Positions 7,630-16,805 of a stretch of 64,000 bases of DNA are shown here, piece after piece (within the stretch, counting starts at the first letter, position 1; every line of letters begins with the position of its first letter). The notes below the pieces were generated by a model, which searched no databases, had not been told where the DNA came from, and worked only from the letters and a program-made list of their open reading frames with translations. A program made the translations under genes and the position numbers. Source of the stretch: Wenxinia marina DSM 24838 (lineage in GTDB: Bacteria; Pseudomonadota; Alphaproteobacteria; Rhodobacterales; Rhodobacteraceae); the NCBI RefSeq assembly GCF_000379485.1, contig NZ_KB902312.1:62277-126276 (forward strand). Reading direction: 5' to 3'.

Positions 7630-8568
7630 CTACGGCACCACCACCGCCTTGCCCCGCACCTCGCCCCGCCCGACCCGGCCGAGCAGGTCGGCCACGCCGT
7701 CAAGTCCGACCGTCCCGGCGACGACCGGCTGCAGGATGCCCGCCACCGCCATCGCGGCGACGCCCTCCGTCACCTCGCGCCCCGCCCGCACCGCCAGGAC
7801 GCGGACGCCGCGCCGCCACAGTCTGCCGACCGCGAGAGGCAGCAGCGTCCGCACCGGGCCGCCGACCGCGCGGTAGGTGCCGCCCGGAGCCAGCGCCCGC
7901 GCCACGACCGACCCCGGCCGCGTCGCCACCATGTCGAGGATCAGGTCCCAGCGCCGCCCCGTCGCGGCCCAGTCGACCGCGCGGTAGTCCAGCACCTCGT
8001 CCGCGCCGATCCCGCGCAGCCAGTCCAGCTTTGCCGCGCTGTCCACCGCCGTCACGTGCGCCCCGGCCGCCCGGGCGATCTGGACCGCCAGCGTCCCCGA
8101 CCCGCCGCCCGCGCCGTTGATCAGCACCCGCGTACCTGGCCCCACGCCCGCCATGCCCTGCACCGCGATCGCGCCGGGCTGCGGCAGGGCCGCCGCCGTC
8201 ACATCGTCCAGCGCGTCCGGCACCGGCGCGAAGGCGGCCGCCGGCCCGCAGGCGACCTCGGCGAAGCCGCCCTTCGTCGTCACCACGTCGCCCATCACCC
8301 GCTGGCCGAGCGCGAAGCCTTCGACCGCCTCGCCGAGGCCGATCACCTCGCCCACGACGTCCGAGCCGAGGATCTTGCGCCGCGGCCGCCGGAGGCCGCC
8401 GAGGCGGGCATAGGCCGGGCGGCCGGTCAGCCCCTCCCAGTCCGACAGGTTCGCGCCGCAGGCCAGGACGCGCAGCTGCACTTCCCCCCGGCGCGGCTCG
8501 GGCGTGGGGACGTCGGCCAGCCGCAGCATGTCGGGGCCGCCGTAGATGTCCTGCAGGATCGCCTTCAT
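7630..8568 (-). CDS. Zinc-independent quinone-oxidoreductase-like NAD(P)H dehydrogenase (MDR superfamily)
   Basis: A 312-residue medium-chain dehydrogenase/reductase. The N-terminal GroES-like domain begins MKAILQDIYGGPDML and carries LGSDVVGEVIGLG. The Rossmann domain has the nucleotide-binding loop INGAGGGSGTLAVQIARAAGAHV with VDSAAK after it, suggesting NADPH or NADH. The cysteine cluster of the structural zinc is absent, as in quinone oxidoreductase/enoyl-reductase branches. Substrate is unknown. The ATG start at MKAILQ matches the family; the longer open frame is not supported. It is divergent from the L,D-transpeptidase gene with only 39 bases between the start codons. Confidence 0.85.
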   Translation of the reverse strand: MKAILQDIYGGPDMLRLADVPTPEPRRGEVQLRVLACGANLSDWEGLTGRPAYARLGGLRRPRRKILGSDVVGEVIGLGEAVEGFALGQRVMGDVVTTKGGFAEVACGPAAAFAPVPDALDDVTAAALPQPGAIAVQGMAGVGPGTRVLINGAGGGSGTLAVQIARAAGAHVTAVDSAAKLDWLRGIGADEVLDYRAVDWAATGRRWDLILDMVATRPGSVVARALAPGGTYRAVGGPVRTLLPLAVGRLWRRGVRVLAVRAGREVTEGVAAMAVAGILQPVVAGTVGLDGVADLLGRVGRGEVRGKAVVVP

Positions 8569-8607
8569 GGCTTGAACTCTGGCCGTCTCTCTGGACCTTG
8601 TCACCGG

Positions 8608-9114
8608 ATGAAAACCTCACCCGCCGACCTCGTCCTGACGCCGACCGGCCTGCGCGCCGGAGAGCGGCGCCTGCCCTGCACGATCGGGCGGGGCGGGTTG
8701 CGCGATGCCTCCACCAAGCGCGAGGGCGACGGCGCGACGCCGCGGGGGGTGCACCGGATCGTGGGGATGCTCTACCGGTCCGACAGGATTCCCCGTCCCG
8801 CGCCGTGGGCCGTTCCGATCGGTCCCGCGGACCTGTGGTCCGACGACGTCGCCGATCCCGACTACAATCACCGCGTCCGGGCGCCGCACCCCTTCTCGCA
8901 CGAAAGGCTGCGGCGGGCGGATCCGATGTACGACCTGGTGCTGGTGACGGACTGGAACTGGCCGGAGGCCGTGGCGGGCAAGGGCTCGGCGATCTTCGTC
9001 CACCAGTGGCGGCGGCCGGGGTGGCCGACGGCGGGTTGCGTCGCGCTCTCGCGGCCGGACCTGCAGTGGCTGGCGGCGCGGATCCGGCCCGGCGCCCGCC
9101 TGATCGTCCGCTGA
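8608..9114 (+). CDS. L,D-transpeptidase (YkuD) family protein
   Basis: A 168-residue protein with the YkuD catalytic signature near the C-terminus: His in FVHQW and the nucleophile Cys in TAGCVALSRPDL. These enzymes cross-link peptidoglycan stem peptides or attach proteins to them. The N-terminus (MKTSPADLVLTPTGLRAG) shows no clear signal peptide, so export is uncertain; several alphaproteobacterial members of this small subgroup look the same. The start is the ATG after GTCACCGG, because the upstream open frame lies over the neighbouring gene on the other strand. Confidence 0.85.
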   Translation: MKTSPADLVLTPTGLRAGERRLPCTIGRGGLRDASTKREGDGATPRGVHRIVGMLYRSDRIPRPAPWAVPIGPADLWSDDVADPDYNHRVRAPHPFSHERLRRADPMYDLVLVTDWNWPEAVAGKGSAIFVHQWRRPGWPTAGCVALSRPDLQWLAARIRPGARLIVR

Positions 9115-9125
9115 TCCGTGGGCGC

Positions 9126-9779
9126 CTAGCCCGTCACCCGCTCGCCGAAGATCGCCGACCCGACGCGGACATGGGTCGCGCCGTGGGCGATCGCCTCCTC
9201 GAAGTCGCCGCTCATCCCCATCGACAGGCCCTCGAGCCCGTGCTCCGCGGCCATCCGCGCCAGCAGCGCGAAGTGCGGCCCCGGCGGCTGGTCCACCGGA
9301 GGAATGCACATCAGCCCGACGAGGGGGAGGGACAGCCGCCGCGCCTCGCCGATCAGCGCGGGCGCGTCCGAAACCGAAACCCCGGCCTTCTGGGATTCGT
9401 CCCCGGTGTTCACCTGCACGAAGAGGTCGGGGCAGGCCCCCGTCTCGTCCGCGATCCGCGCCAGCGTCGCGGCCAGCTTCGACCGGTTCAGCGTGTGAAT
9501 CGCGTCGAACAGCGCCATCGCCGTGCGCGCCTTGTTCGTCTGCAGGGGGCCGATCAGGTGGACCTCCACCGGTCCGAACCTGTCGCGGAAGGCGGCCCAC
9601 TTGCCCTCGGCCTCTTGCACCCGGTTCTCGCCGAAAAGGCGATGCCCTTCCTCCAGCACGGCGGCCACCCGCGCCTCCGGCTGGACCTTGGACACGGCGA
9701 TCAGGCGCACCGAGGCGGGGTCCCGCCCGGCCCGTTCGGCCGCCTGCGCCACGCGGTCCGCGATCTCCGTCAGCCCCAT
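9126..9779 (-). CDS. YggS-family pyridoxal-phosphate homeostasis protein
   Basis: A 217-residue single-domain TIM-barrel PLP carrier of the YggS/PROSC family, which keeps free PLP available and influences amino acid and keto-acid pools rather than catalysing a defined reaction. The PLP-binding Lys is in LIAVSKVQP (about residue 31). Other family blocks are LFGENRVQE, WHLIG-type HLIGPLQTNK, FVQVNTGDESQKAG, GLSMGMSGDFEEAI and THVRVGSAIFGER. Length is typical. Its 3' end meets the transpeptidase gene 11 bases away. Confidence 0.92.
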   Translation of the reverse strand: MGLTEIADRVAQAAERAGRDPASVRLIAVSKVQPEARVAAVLEEGHRLFGENRVQEAEGKWAAFRDRFGPVEVHLIGPLQTNKARTAMALFDAIHTLNRSKLAATLARIADETGACPDLFVQVNTGDESQKAGVSVSDAPALIGEARRLSLPLVGLMCIPPVDQPPGPHFALLARMAAEHGLEGLSMGMSGDFEEAIAHGATHVRVGSAIFGERVTG

Positions 9780-9966
9780 GCCAAGCCCCCGTCATGTCTC
9801 GCAAATCGAGACCTAGCCCGGCGCGGCGGCGGTGTCATCCCGGCCGTCGCTGCCGGATATGTGTCCCTCGTGCATCATTTCCGGGGCGCGGTCCCGCGCA
9901 CGGGGCAAAGCTCTTGATGTGTGCCGGTCCGAGGGAGCATAGCCATCGTCAATGCTAGTTGGACTG

Positions 9967-9982
9967 GCATTCTCGGGAATGC
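9967..9982 (+). promoter_or_regulatory. Hairpin in the porin 5' leader
   Basis: A perfect small hairpin GCATTC-TCGG-GAATGC sits seven bases before the GAGGGA Shine-Dalgarno of the porin gene. Stable 5'-leader stems protect abundant outer-membrane protein mRNAs in other bacteria, so this may be a stabiliser; the role is inferred. A TTGATG (9914-9919) upstream could be a -35 box, but no good -10 follows. Confidence 0.4.
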
Positions 9983-10001
9983 AAAACACGAGGGAATATC
10001 C

Positions 10002-11156
10002 ATGAAGAGCATCCTCCTCGCTTCTGCCTCGATCGTCGCCTTCGCCGGCGCCGCCGCGGCCGAAGTGACCTTCGAAGGCTCCGCCACCGTCGGCTACCAG
10101 GACACGGACAGCCCGGCGAAGGCCGACGACGACTACGGCTTCTACTGGGACGCGACCCTGTCGACCACGTTCTCGATGGAGCTGGACAACGGCGTCACCG
10201 CCGCCGCGACCTTCGACATCGACGTCGCCGATGACGACACTTCCATCGACCTCGAGTCGGCCGGCTACCTCTTCAGCCTGACCGCCGACATGGGCGCGAT
10301 GTACTTCGGCGAGACCGCCTTCGCGGCCGAGACCTACTGGTCGCCGGTCGGCGATATGGAGCAGGACGGCTTCTCCGAGGCCGACGGCGAGACCGTGCTC
10401 CGCGGCGAAGTGATGTTCGGCGGCGTGACCGCCGGCGCGTCCTACGTCGTGGCCGATGCCGGCAACGACATGGTCGAGGACAGCTCGGACCAGATCGTGG
10501 ACCAGCTCTCGGTCGGTGCGACCGGCGAGTTCGCCGGCTTCACCTTCGCGGTGGCCTACCAGGAAGAGTCGGACTTCGCTGACGACGCCGACGAGGACGC
10601 CGTTAGCGGCCTCTACGACCCGGTCGACGAGAACGGCGACTTCAACCCGGACGAAGTCTTCGGTGTTCGCGTCGGCGCGACCTTCGCCGGTGCCGACATC
10701 GCGCTGGGCTACGCCCAGAACATGACCGACGACGCCAGCTCGCTGGGCGTCCAGGCCTCGTACCCGATCGGCCCGATCACGGCGACCGCGTACTACGTCC
10801 TGGAAGAGATCGACGGTGTCGACGACGTCGAGGACAACTACGGTCTGACCGTCGCCTACGCGTCCGGCCCGATCGCCGCGACCGCCGACTACGACTACGA
10901 CCAGGGGACCAACAAGTTCAACGTTGATGGCTCCTACGACATCGGCAACGGCGTGATGGTCGTCGCCGGTCTCGAGTACCAGACCGACCCCGACAAGGGC
11001 ACCGACTACTACGCCGGTGTGGTTGTCGACCTCGGCTCGGGCGCCGAAGTCCTCGCCGCCTACGCTGAAGACGGCGATGACGACGATGCGGATCAGGAGA
11101 TCGGCACGTACGAGCTGGAAGACGGCATCACCGTCGAGGCCTCGTTCACCTTCTGA
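10002..11156 (+). CDS. Major outer-membrane porin (Rhodobacter type)
   Basis: A 384-residue precursor with a signal peptide (MKSILLASASIVAFAGAAAA, cleavage before EVTFEG) and a mature beta-barrel of alternating polar/hydrophobic strands ending in a terminal Phe (VEASFTF), the outer-membrane insertion signal. It is strongly acidic, with Asp/Glu runs in the loops (for example DDADEDAV), as in Rhodobacter capsulatus/blasticus general porins of 16 strands. It forms passive diffusion channels. The ATG has GAGGGA upstream. Codon use is notably biased to C/G-ending optimal codons, as expected for a highly expressed gene. A strong terminator follows, so it is monocistronic. Confidence 0.92.
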   Translation: MKSILLASASIVAFAGAAAAEVTFEGSATVGYQDTDSPAKADDDYGFYWDATLSTTFSMELDNGVTAAATFDIDVADDDTSIDLESAGYLFSLTADMGAMYFGETAFAAETYWSPVGDMEQDGFSEADGETVLRGEVMFGGVTAGASYVVADAGNDMVEDSSDQIVDQLSVGATGEFAGFTFAVAYQEESDFADDADEDAVSGLYDPVDENGDFNPDEVFGVRVGATFAGADIALGYAQNMTDDASSLGVQASYPIGPITATAYYVLEEIDGVDDVEDNYGLTVAYASGPIAATADYDYDQGTNKFNVDGSYDIGNGVMVVAGLEYQTDPDKGTDYYAGVVVDLGSGAEVLAAYAEDGDDDDADQEIGTYELEDGITVEASFTF

Positions 11157-11183
11157 TCGACCCGATCGGAACGAACACGCGGG

Positions 11184-11212
11184 AGCGGCCCTTCGGGGCC
11201 GCTCTTTGCGTT
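11184..11212 (+). terminator. Rho-independent terminator of the porin gene
   Basis: AGCGGCCC and GGGCCGCT form an 8-bp stem with a TTCG tetraloop, followed by CTTTGCGTTT. It starts 27 bases after the porin stop codon. Confidence 0.85.
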
Positions 11213-11325
11213 TGCGGCCAAGGGGATGGCGCGCCTGCGGCGGCGGGCTTCCCGGCTTGTGACCGCGCCTCCCGTCCGCTAGCATCCGGCCACGACGACG
11301 CCAGGGCCCTGGGGAGGGGCGAGAC

Positions 11326-11772
11326 GTGACCCGCACCAGCCGATCCCTGACCCGTACCGCGGCGATTGCCGCCCTCGCGCTGGGCCTGACCGCGTGCGGC
11401 TTCACCCCGTTCGGATCGCTCGCCCCCGACGTCCAGCCGGCCGTCCGCCAGCCGGCCCGCGCCGCCGGCGCCGAAAGCGTGGCGGTGAACCGCTACCTCT
11501 GGACCGCGGCGCTCGACACGCTGTCGTTCCTGCCGATCCAGTCGGTCGACCCGTTCACCGGCGTCATCGTCACCGGCTACGGCACGCCGCCCGGCGGCTC
11601 CACCGCCTACCGGGCGACCGTGCACATCAGCGACCCGGCGCTCGACGCCCGCGCGCTGAACGTGGCCCTCGCCACCCGGTCCGGCCCCGTCCCGGTCGAG
11701 ACGCAGCGCGCGGTCGAGGACGCGATCCTGTCCCGGGCGCGCGAGTTGCGGATCCGCGACGGCGGTCTCTGA
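11326..11772 (+). CDS. DUF3576 lipoprotein
   Basis: A 148-residue lipoprotein precursor with a lipobox LTAC (Cys at residue 24) after a hydrophobic signal. The mature part contains the block NRYLWTAALDTLSFLPI and DPFTGVIVTGYG typical of DUF3576, a family of unknown function restricted to alphaproteobacteria. It is found beside leuS in Rhodobacteraceae, as here, suggesting a role in envelope assembly together with the downstream lptE; that is inference. The GTG start is preceded by GGGGAGGGG at good spacing. It is likely the first gene of the leuS-lptE-holA operon. Confidence 0.85.
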   Translation: MTRTSRSLTRTAAIAALALGLTACGFTPFGSLAPDVQPAVRQPARAAGAESVAVNRYLWTAALDTLSFLPIQSVDPFTGVIVTGYGTPPGGSTAYRATVHISDPALDARALNVALATRSGPVPVETQRAVEDAILSRARELRIRDGGL

Positions 11773-11840
11773 CGCTTCTGGAATCCACTGCCCGAACGGG
11801 GTAGGTCCAGCCTCGACGCCCTGAGGGGCAAGCCGAAGGT

Positions 11841-14417
11841 ATGCCGATGTCGCGCTATTCGCCGTCCGAGATCGAACCGAAATGGCAGGCCGCCTGGGAC
11901 GCGGCCGGCACCTTCCGCGCGGAGCGGGACGAGAGCCGGCCGAAGTACTACGTCCTCGAGATGTTCCCCTACCCGTCGGGGCGCATCCACATCGGCCACG
12001 TCCGCAACTACACGATGGGCGACGTCATCGCGCGCTACAAGAAGGCGCGCGGCTTCAACGTCCTGCACCCGATGGGCTGGGACGCCTTCGGCATGCCGGC
12101 GGAGAACGCGGCGATGGCCTCGGGCGGGCATCCGCAGGACTGGACGTACAAAAACATCGCCGAGATGAAGGCGCAGATGAAGCCGCTCGGCTGGTCGCTG
12201 GACTGGTCGCGCGAGCTGGCGACCTGCGATCCGGAGTACTACGGCCAGCAGCAGGCGCTGTTCATCGACATGCTGGAGAAGGGCCTCGTCTACCGCAAGA
12301 ACGCGGTGGTGAACTGGGATCCGGTCGACATGACCGTGCTCGCGAACGAGCAGGTCATCGACGGCAAGGGCTGGCGCTCGGGCGCCGAGGTGGAACGGCG
12401 CGAGCTGACCCAGTGGTTCTTCCGCATCTCCGACTACTCGGAGGAGCTGCTGGCCGCCCTCGACCGGCTCGACAACTGGCCCGCCAAGGTCAAGCTGATG
12501 CAGGCCAACTGGATCGGCCGGTCGCGCGGACTGCAGTTCGCGTTCGGGATGACCGAGGCGCACGGCAACTTCGACCGGATCGAGGTCTACACCACCCGCC
12601 CCGACACGCTGATGGGCGCGTCCTTCGTCGCCGTCTCGCCCGACCACCCGCTCGCCCGCCAGCTGGAGCGGGAGAGGGCGGACGTCGCCGCCTACTGCGC
12701 CGAGGCGCGCAAGGGCGGCACGACCGAGGAGGCGCTGGAGACGGCCGAGAAGACCGGCTTCGACACAGGCCTGACCGTCCGCCACCCGTTCGACACCGGA
12801 TGGGAGCTGCCGGTCTGGATCGCCAACTTCATCCTGATGGATTACGGCACCGGCGCCATCTTCGGCTGCCCGGCGCACGACCAGCGCGACCTGGACTTCG
12901 CGCGGAAGTACGGCCTGCCCGTCGCCTCGACCTTCGAGCCGGCGGAGGTCACGGGCGACTACGCGGCGCCGGAAGAGGGGGCGGCCGCCTATGTTCCGCC
13001 GAAGGACCAGCCGGTGCGCTACGTCCGGCTGATCGCGGGCGATGAGGTCCAGACGGGCGCCGACGGGGTTGAGGCCGCCATCGCCTTCTGCGAGGCGAAC
13101 GGCGTCGGCCGCGGCGTGACGAAGTACCGCCTGCGGGACTGGGGGCTGTCGCGCCAGCGCTTCTGGGGCTGCCCGATCCCGGTGATCCACTGCGAGGCAT
13201 GCGGCGTCGTGCCGGAGGCGAAGGAGAACCTGCCGGTCGAGCTCCCCTATGACGTCTCCTTCGGTATTCCGGGCAACCCGCTGGACCGTCATCCGACCTG
13301 GCGGAACGTCAAATGCCCACGTTGCGGCGGCGACGCACAGCGCGAGACCGACACGATGGACACGTTCGTCGATTCGTCCTGGTACTTCGCCCGCTTCACC
13401 GCGCCGAATGCCGACACGCCGACGGTGGCCGAGGATGCCGGCTACTGGATGAACGTCGACCAGTATATCGGCGGGATCGAGCACGCGATCCTGCACCTGC
13501 TCTATTCCCGCTTCTTCGCCCGCGCGATGCACCAGACCGGCCACCTGCCGGAGAGCGCGATTGAACCGTTCGACGCGCTGTTCACGCAAGGCATGGTCAC
13601 GCACGCGATCTTCCGGACCGAGGACGCGGCCGGCCGCGCCGTCTATCACTTCCCCGAGGACGTGGAGCTGCGGGACGGTGGGGCGTTCCTGAAGGACGGC
13701 ACGGCGGTCGAGATCATCCCCTCGGCCAAGATGTCGAAGTCCAAGAAGAACGTCGTCGACCCCGACGACATCGTTCGCGACTACGGCGCCGACACCGCCC
13801 GCTGGTTCGTCCTGTCCGACAGCCCGCCGGAGCGGGACGTCGAATGGACCGCCGCAGGCGCCGACGCCGCGCAGAAGCACCTGGCGCGCGTCTGGCGCGT
13901 AGCGCTGGACGCGGCCGAGGCGGAGGAGGGGCAGGGGCCGGGCGACGCGGATCTGCGGCGGACGCTGCACCGGGCGATCCACGACGTGACGATGGGGCTG
14001 GAAAGCTTCGGCTTCAACGCCGCCATCGCCAAGCTGTACGCGCTGACGACCGCCCTGCAGAAGTCCGACGCCGGCGGCACGGCCCGCCGCGAGGCGGCCG
14101 GCGTGCTGGCGCAGCTCATGGCGCCCTTCACGCCGCACCTGGCGGAGGAGGTGTGGGCGGCGCTGGGCCGGGACGGCCTGATCGCCGACGCGCCCTGGCC
14201 CGAGGCCGATCCCGCGCTGCTGACCGACGACAGCGTCACCCTGCCGATCCAGGTGAACGGCAAGCGCCGGTCCGAGGTGACGGTGCCCAAGGACATGGGG
14301 AAGGGCGAGATCGAGGCGCTCGTCATGGCGGACGAGGCCGTGCAGAGGGCGCTCGCCGGCCAGCCGGTCAAGAAGCTGATCGTCGTCCCCGGGCGCATCG
14401 TCAATGTGGTGGCCTGA
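11841..14417 (+). CDS. leuS: Leucyl-tRNA synthetase
   Basis: A full-length class I aminoacyl-tRNA synthetase of 858 residues that charges tRNA-Leu. The HIGH motif is in [19 protein letters not shown] (about residue 40), the editing (CP1) domain is in the middle with [15 protein letters not shown], and the KMSKS loop is [17 protein letters not shown] zinc-type CPRCGG also occurs. The C-terminal anticodon-binding domain ends in [13 protein letters not shown]. It could also start at the Met two codons later. Its 3' end overlaps the lptE start by 14 bases, indicating an operon. Confidence 0.97.
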   Translation: MPMSRYSPSEIEPKWQAAWDAAGTFRAERDESRPKYYVLEMFPYPSGRIHIGHVRNYTMGDVIARYKKARGFNVLHPMGWDAFGMPAENAAMASGGHPQDWTYKNIAEMKAQMKPLGWSLDWSRELATCDPEYYGQQQALFIDMLEKGLVYRKNAVVNWDPVDMTVLANEQVIDGKGWRSGAEVERRELTQWFFRISDYSEELLAALDRLDNWPAKVKLMQANWIGRSRGLQFAFGMTEAHGNFDRIEVYTTRPDTLMGASFVAVSPDHPLARQLERERADVAAYCAEARKGGTTEEALETAEKTGFDTGLTVRHPFDTGWELPVWIANFILMDYGTGAIFGCPAHDQRDLDFARKYGLPVASTFEPAEVTGDYAAPEEGAAAYVPPKDQPVRYVRLIAGDEVQTGADGVEAAIAFCEANGVGRGVTKYRLRDWGLSRQRFWGCPIPVIHCEACGVVPEAKENLPVELPYDVSFGIPGNPLDRHPTWRNVKCPRCGGDAQRETDTMDTFVDSSWYFARFTAPNADTPTVAEDAGYWMNVDQYIGGIEHAILHLLYSRFFARAMHQTGHLPESAIEPFDALFTQGMVTHAIFRTEDAAGRAVYHFPEDVELRDGGAFLKDGTAVEIIPSAKMSKSKKNVVDPDDIVRDYGADTARWFVLSDSPPERDVEWTAAGADAAQKHLARVWRVALDAAEAEEGQGPGDADLRRTLHRAIHDVTMGLESFGFNAAIAKLYALTTALQKSDAGGTARREAAGVLAQLMAPFTPHLAEEVWAALGRDGLIADAPWPEADPALLTDDSVTLPIQVNGKRRSEVTVPKDMGKGEIEALVMADEAVQRALAGQPVKKLIVVPGRIVNVVA

Positions 14418-14904
14418 GGGCGCCACGCGGCGCGGCGCGGTGCTCGCGCTGCTGGCGCTGGGCGCCTGCGGCTTCACCCCCGTCTACGCCCCCGGCGGCC
14501 CGGGCGAGGTGCTGCGCGGCCAGGTGGCCTACGCCACGCCTGCCACGCCCGCCGGCTACCGCCTGCGGGCGCGGCTGGAGGATCGTCTGGGACGGAACGA
14601 GGGGGCGCCGCTGGGCCTGACGGTGACGCTGGAGATCGCGGACGAGGCGACGGCCATCGGCGCCGACGGGGCACAGACGCGGTTCACCCTGCTCGGCCGC
14701 GCGCCGTGGCGCCTCGAGTCGCGGCCCGATGGCGCGGTGATCGCCGAGGGCGTCGCCGACGCCTTCACCGCCTATTCCGCCACCGGCTCCACCGTCGCGA
14801 CCGAGGCGGCGGCGCGGGACGCCCGCGACCGGCTGGCCGTCATCCTCGCCGACCAGATCGTCACCCGGCTGCTGGCCCTGTCGCCCGATCTGGCCGCGCG
14901 ATGA
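14404..14904 (+). CDS. lptE: LPS-assembly lipoprotein LptE
   Basis: A 166-residue lipoprotein precursor with lipobox LGAC (Cys near residue 22) followed by [10 protein letters not shown], a hallmark N-terminus of alphaproteobacterial LptE. It forms the plug inside the LptD barrel that inserts lipopolysaccharide into the outer leaflet. The rest shows the expected mixed alpha/beta pattern. The position between leuS and holA is the conserved lptE locus, which supports the call despite low sequence conservation in this family. The start lies inside leuS and the stop overlaps the holA start (ATGA), so translation is coupled on both sides. Confidence 0.88.
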   Translation: MWWPEGATRRGAVLALLALGACGFTPVYAPGGPGEVLRGQVAYATPATPAGYRLRARLEDRLGRNEGAPLGLTVTLEIADEATAIGADGAQTRFTLLGRAPWRLESRPDGAVIAEGVADAFTAYSATGSTVATEAAARDARDRLAVILADQIVTRLLALSPDLAAR

Positions 14905-15932
14905 AGCTGTCCGGCCGCGACGTCGCGGGGTTCTTCCGGGCGCCGCCGTCGCCCCTGCCGGCGGTGCTGATCCACGGCGAGGACGCGATGCGCGTCGCGC
15001 TGAAGCGGCAGGAGCTGATTCTCAAGCTGATCGGCCCGGAGGGCGAGGGCGAGATGCGCCTCGCCCGGATCCCTGCCGCCGACCTGCGCAAGGATGGCGC
15101 GGCCCTCGACGCCGCGATGCGGGCGCAGGGCTTCTTTCCGGGGGCGCGCGTCGTCTTCGTCGAGGAGGCGACCGATGGCCTGGCCGAGACGATCGGCGCC
15201 GCCCTGGCGGACTGGCGCGAGGGCGACGCGACCGTGGTCGTGACGGCGGGCCAGCTTTCGGCGAAGTCGGCCCTGCGCAAGATGTTCGAGAGCGACCGGC
15301 GCGCCGTGGCCATCGCGCTCTACGACGATCCGCCGTCGGAGGGCGAGGTGATGGACCTGTGCGCGTCCACGGGCCTCGCCCCGCCGGACGGCGACGGGCG
15401 CGCCGCGCTGATGGCGCTGTCCCGGGACCTGTCGCCGGGCGATTTCCGCCAGACGGTGGAGAAGCTGGGCCTGTACCTGCACGGCGAGGGGCGCGGTCCC
15501 ACGGCGGCGGATGTGGCGGTGATGGCCCCGCAGTCCCACGAGGCCGACCTCGACGACCTGATCGCCGCCGTCGCCGACGGCGGCCGCGAGCGAATCGCCG
15601 AGGTGCTGCGCCGGCTCTATGCGCAGGGGGTGCAGCCCGTCGGCCTGTGCATCGCGGCGCAGCGCCATTTCAGGCGGCTGCACGCCGCGGCGTCGGACCC
15701 GGGCGGCCCTGCGCAGGGCGCCGGTCGCCTGCGTCCTCCGGTCTTCGGCCCGCGCCGCGATCGCCTGGTCCGGCAGGCGGAGGCCTGGGGCCGGCCCGCG
15801 CTGGAACGGGCGCTCGACGTGCTGGTGGAGACGGACCTCGCGCTGCGCTCGGCCGGCCAGACGGCCCCGGCGGCGGCGCTGACGGAACGGGCGCTGATCC
15901 GGCTCGCCATGATGGCGAAGGGGCGCGGCTGA
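14901..15932 (+). CDS. holA: DNA polymerase III subunit delta
   Basis: A 343-residue clamp-loader subunit that opens the beta sliding clamp. The N-terminal portion has VLIHGEDAMRVALKRQEL (the degenerate nucleotide-binding loop region). The middle has LSRDLSPGDFRQTVEKLGLY and the C-terminal helical domain includes DDLIAAVADG, QGVQPVGLCIAAQRHFRRL and TDLALRSAGQTAPAAALTERALIRLA, all typical of HolA. The ATG overlaps the lptE stop. The gene ends the operon, and the next genes converge on it. Confidence 0.93.
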   Translation: MKLSGRDVAGFFRAPPSPLPAVLIHGEDAMRVALKRQELILKLIGPEGEGEMRLARIPAADLRKDGAALDAAMRAQGFFPGARVVFVEEATDGLAETIGAALADWREGDATVVVTAGQLSAKSALRKMFESDRRAVAIALYDDPPSEGEVMDLCASTGLAPPDGDGRAALMALSRDLSPGDFRQTVEKLGLYLHGEGRGPTAADVAVMAPQSHEADLDDLIAAVADGGRERIAEVLRRLYAQGVQPVGLCIAAQRHFRRLHAAASDPGGPAQGAGRLRPPVFGPRRDRLVRQAEAWGRPALERALDVLVETDLALRSAGQTAPAAALTERALIRLAMMAKGRG

Positions 15933-15956
15933 AAGATCGGCCTCGTGCCGCCGAAT

Positions 15957-15990
15957 CAAAATGCCGTCCCGCCGGATGGCAGGACGGCAT
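15957..15990 (-). terminator. Terminator of the small secreted-protein gene (copy 1)
   Basis: On the minus strand ATGCCGTCC and GGACGGCAT form a 9-bp stem with a 12-base loop followed by TTTTGATT. It lies between holA and the convergent small-protein gene and could stop transcription from both sides, although only the minus side has a T-run. Confidence 0.7.
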
Positions 15991-16016
15991 CGGAGCGATC
16001 GAGGATCGCGGTAATC

Positions 16017-16256
16017 TTAGGACGCGTCGTCTTCGTCGTCGCTGTCGTCACCCGAAACGGCCAGCGCCACCAGACCGGCGACGAGGACGGCGGGAATCAC
16101 CCAGCCGGGGAGCGAGCCGCGGGGGGCAGCGGGCTCGACGATCTGGACCGGCGCGACCGGAGTCTCGACGATCTCGTCGGCGAAGCCGCCGGCGAAGGAC
16201 GCGGTGGCCATGGGGATCGCGACGAGCGCGGCGACGAGGGTCTTGGCGAGGGGCAT
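16017..16256 (-). CDS. Small secreted protein with C-terminal membrane segment, paralogue 1
   Basis: A 79-residue protein: signal peptide to about residue 22 (MPLAKTLVAALVAIPMATASFA), a short linker GGFADEIVE, a Pro/Val segment PVQIVEP, then RGSLPGWVIPAVLVAGLVALAVSGDDSDDE. This is a Gly-Ser-Leu-Pro-Gly motif leading into a hydrophobic helix and an acidic tail. It is the first of three near-identical tandem genes. The linker has an extra PVAPVQ compared with the others. Function unknown. The position beside yjbF/yjbH-type genes suggests it occupies the place of yjbE, the small secreted protein of the E. coli yjbEFGH exopolysaccharide operon; this is inference. Confidence 0.75.
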   Translation of the reverse strand: MPLAKTLVAALVAIPMATASFAGGFADEIVETPVAPVQIVEPAAPRGSLPGWVIPAVLVAGLVALAVSGDDSDDEDDAS

Positions 16257-16372
16257 GGAAACTCTCCTGTATGAGTGCCAGTCGGCACAATACCGGGCTA
16301 TTGGGCCAGTTCAAACCCGTTGACCGGTGATGGCTGAAAATTGCCGAGGCGCTGCGGCCACGGCTCACTGAA

Positions 16373-16609
16373 TCAGAATGCGGCGGAGTCTTCGTCATCG
16401 TCGCTGTCGTCGCCGGACACGGCGAGAGCGACGAGGCCGGCCACGAGGACGGCCGGGATCACCCAGCCCGGCAGGGAACCGCGGGGGGCGACGGGTTCGA
16501 CGATCTGGACGGGGGCTTCGACGATCTCGTCGGCGAAACCGCCGGCGAGGGCAGCCCCGGCCGGCAGGGTGGCGAGGGCGGTGGCGATCGCCAGCTTTCT
16601 GAACGGCAT
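16373..16609 (-). CDS. Small secreted protein with C-terminal membrane segment, paralogue 2
   Basis: A 78-residue paralogue of its two neighbours. The signal peptide differs (MPFRKLAIATALATLPAGAALA), but from GGFADEIVEAPVQIVEP to the acidic tail DDSDDDEDSAAF the sequence is almost the same, including the invariant RGSLPGWVIPAVLVAGLVAL core. An ATG start is preceded by GGAGA. Conservation of the mature part and divergence of the signal peptide point to selection on the exported region. Confidence 0.75.
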   Translation of the reverse strand: MPFRKLAIATALATLPAGAALAGGFADEIVEAPVQIVEPVAPRGSLPGWVIPAVLVAGLVALAVSGDDSDDDEDSAAF

Positions 16610-16746
16610 GGGCTGTCTCCTTGGTTCATGCTGTGGGACGAGCCTATTGCGCTCACCCCACGTTTCAAGGCGTCAGTCGGGATTCGTTGCGAGTAAAGCG
16701 CCGCCGATGCCGCGGCCGCAGCGGGAAAGGGCAATTCCCGCACGAC

Positions 16747-16776
16747 AAAAAAACCGGCGGCCATGGGCCGCCGGTT
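16747..16776 (-). terminator. Strong Rho-independent terminator of small-protein paralogue 3
   Basis: On the minus strand AACCGGCGGCC and its complement form a stem of about 11 bp with a short loop, followed by seven consecutive T residues. This separates paralogue 3 from paralogue 2, so the paralogues are at least partly separate transcription units. A second small inverted repeat (ATCGACGC/GCGTCGAT) lies between it and the stop codon. Confidence 0.88.
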
Positions 16777-16805
16777 CCGGATCGACGCGAAGCGTCGATC
16801 GACGA

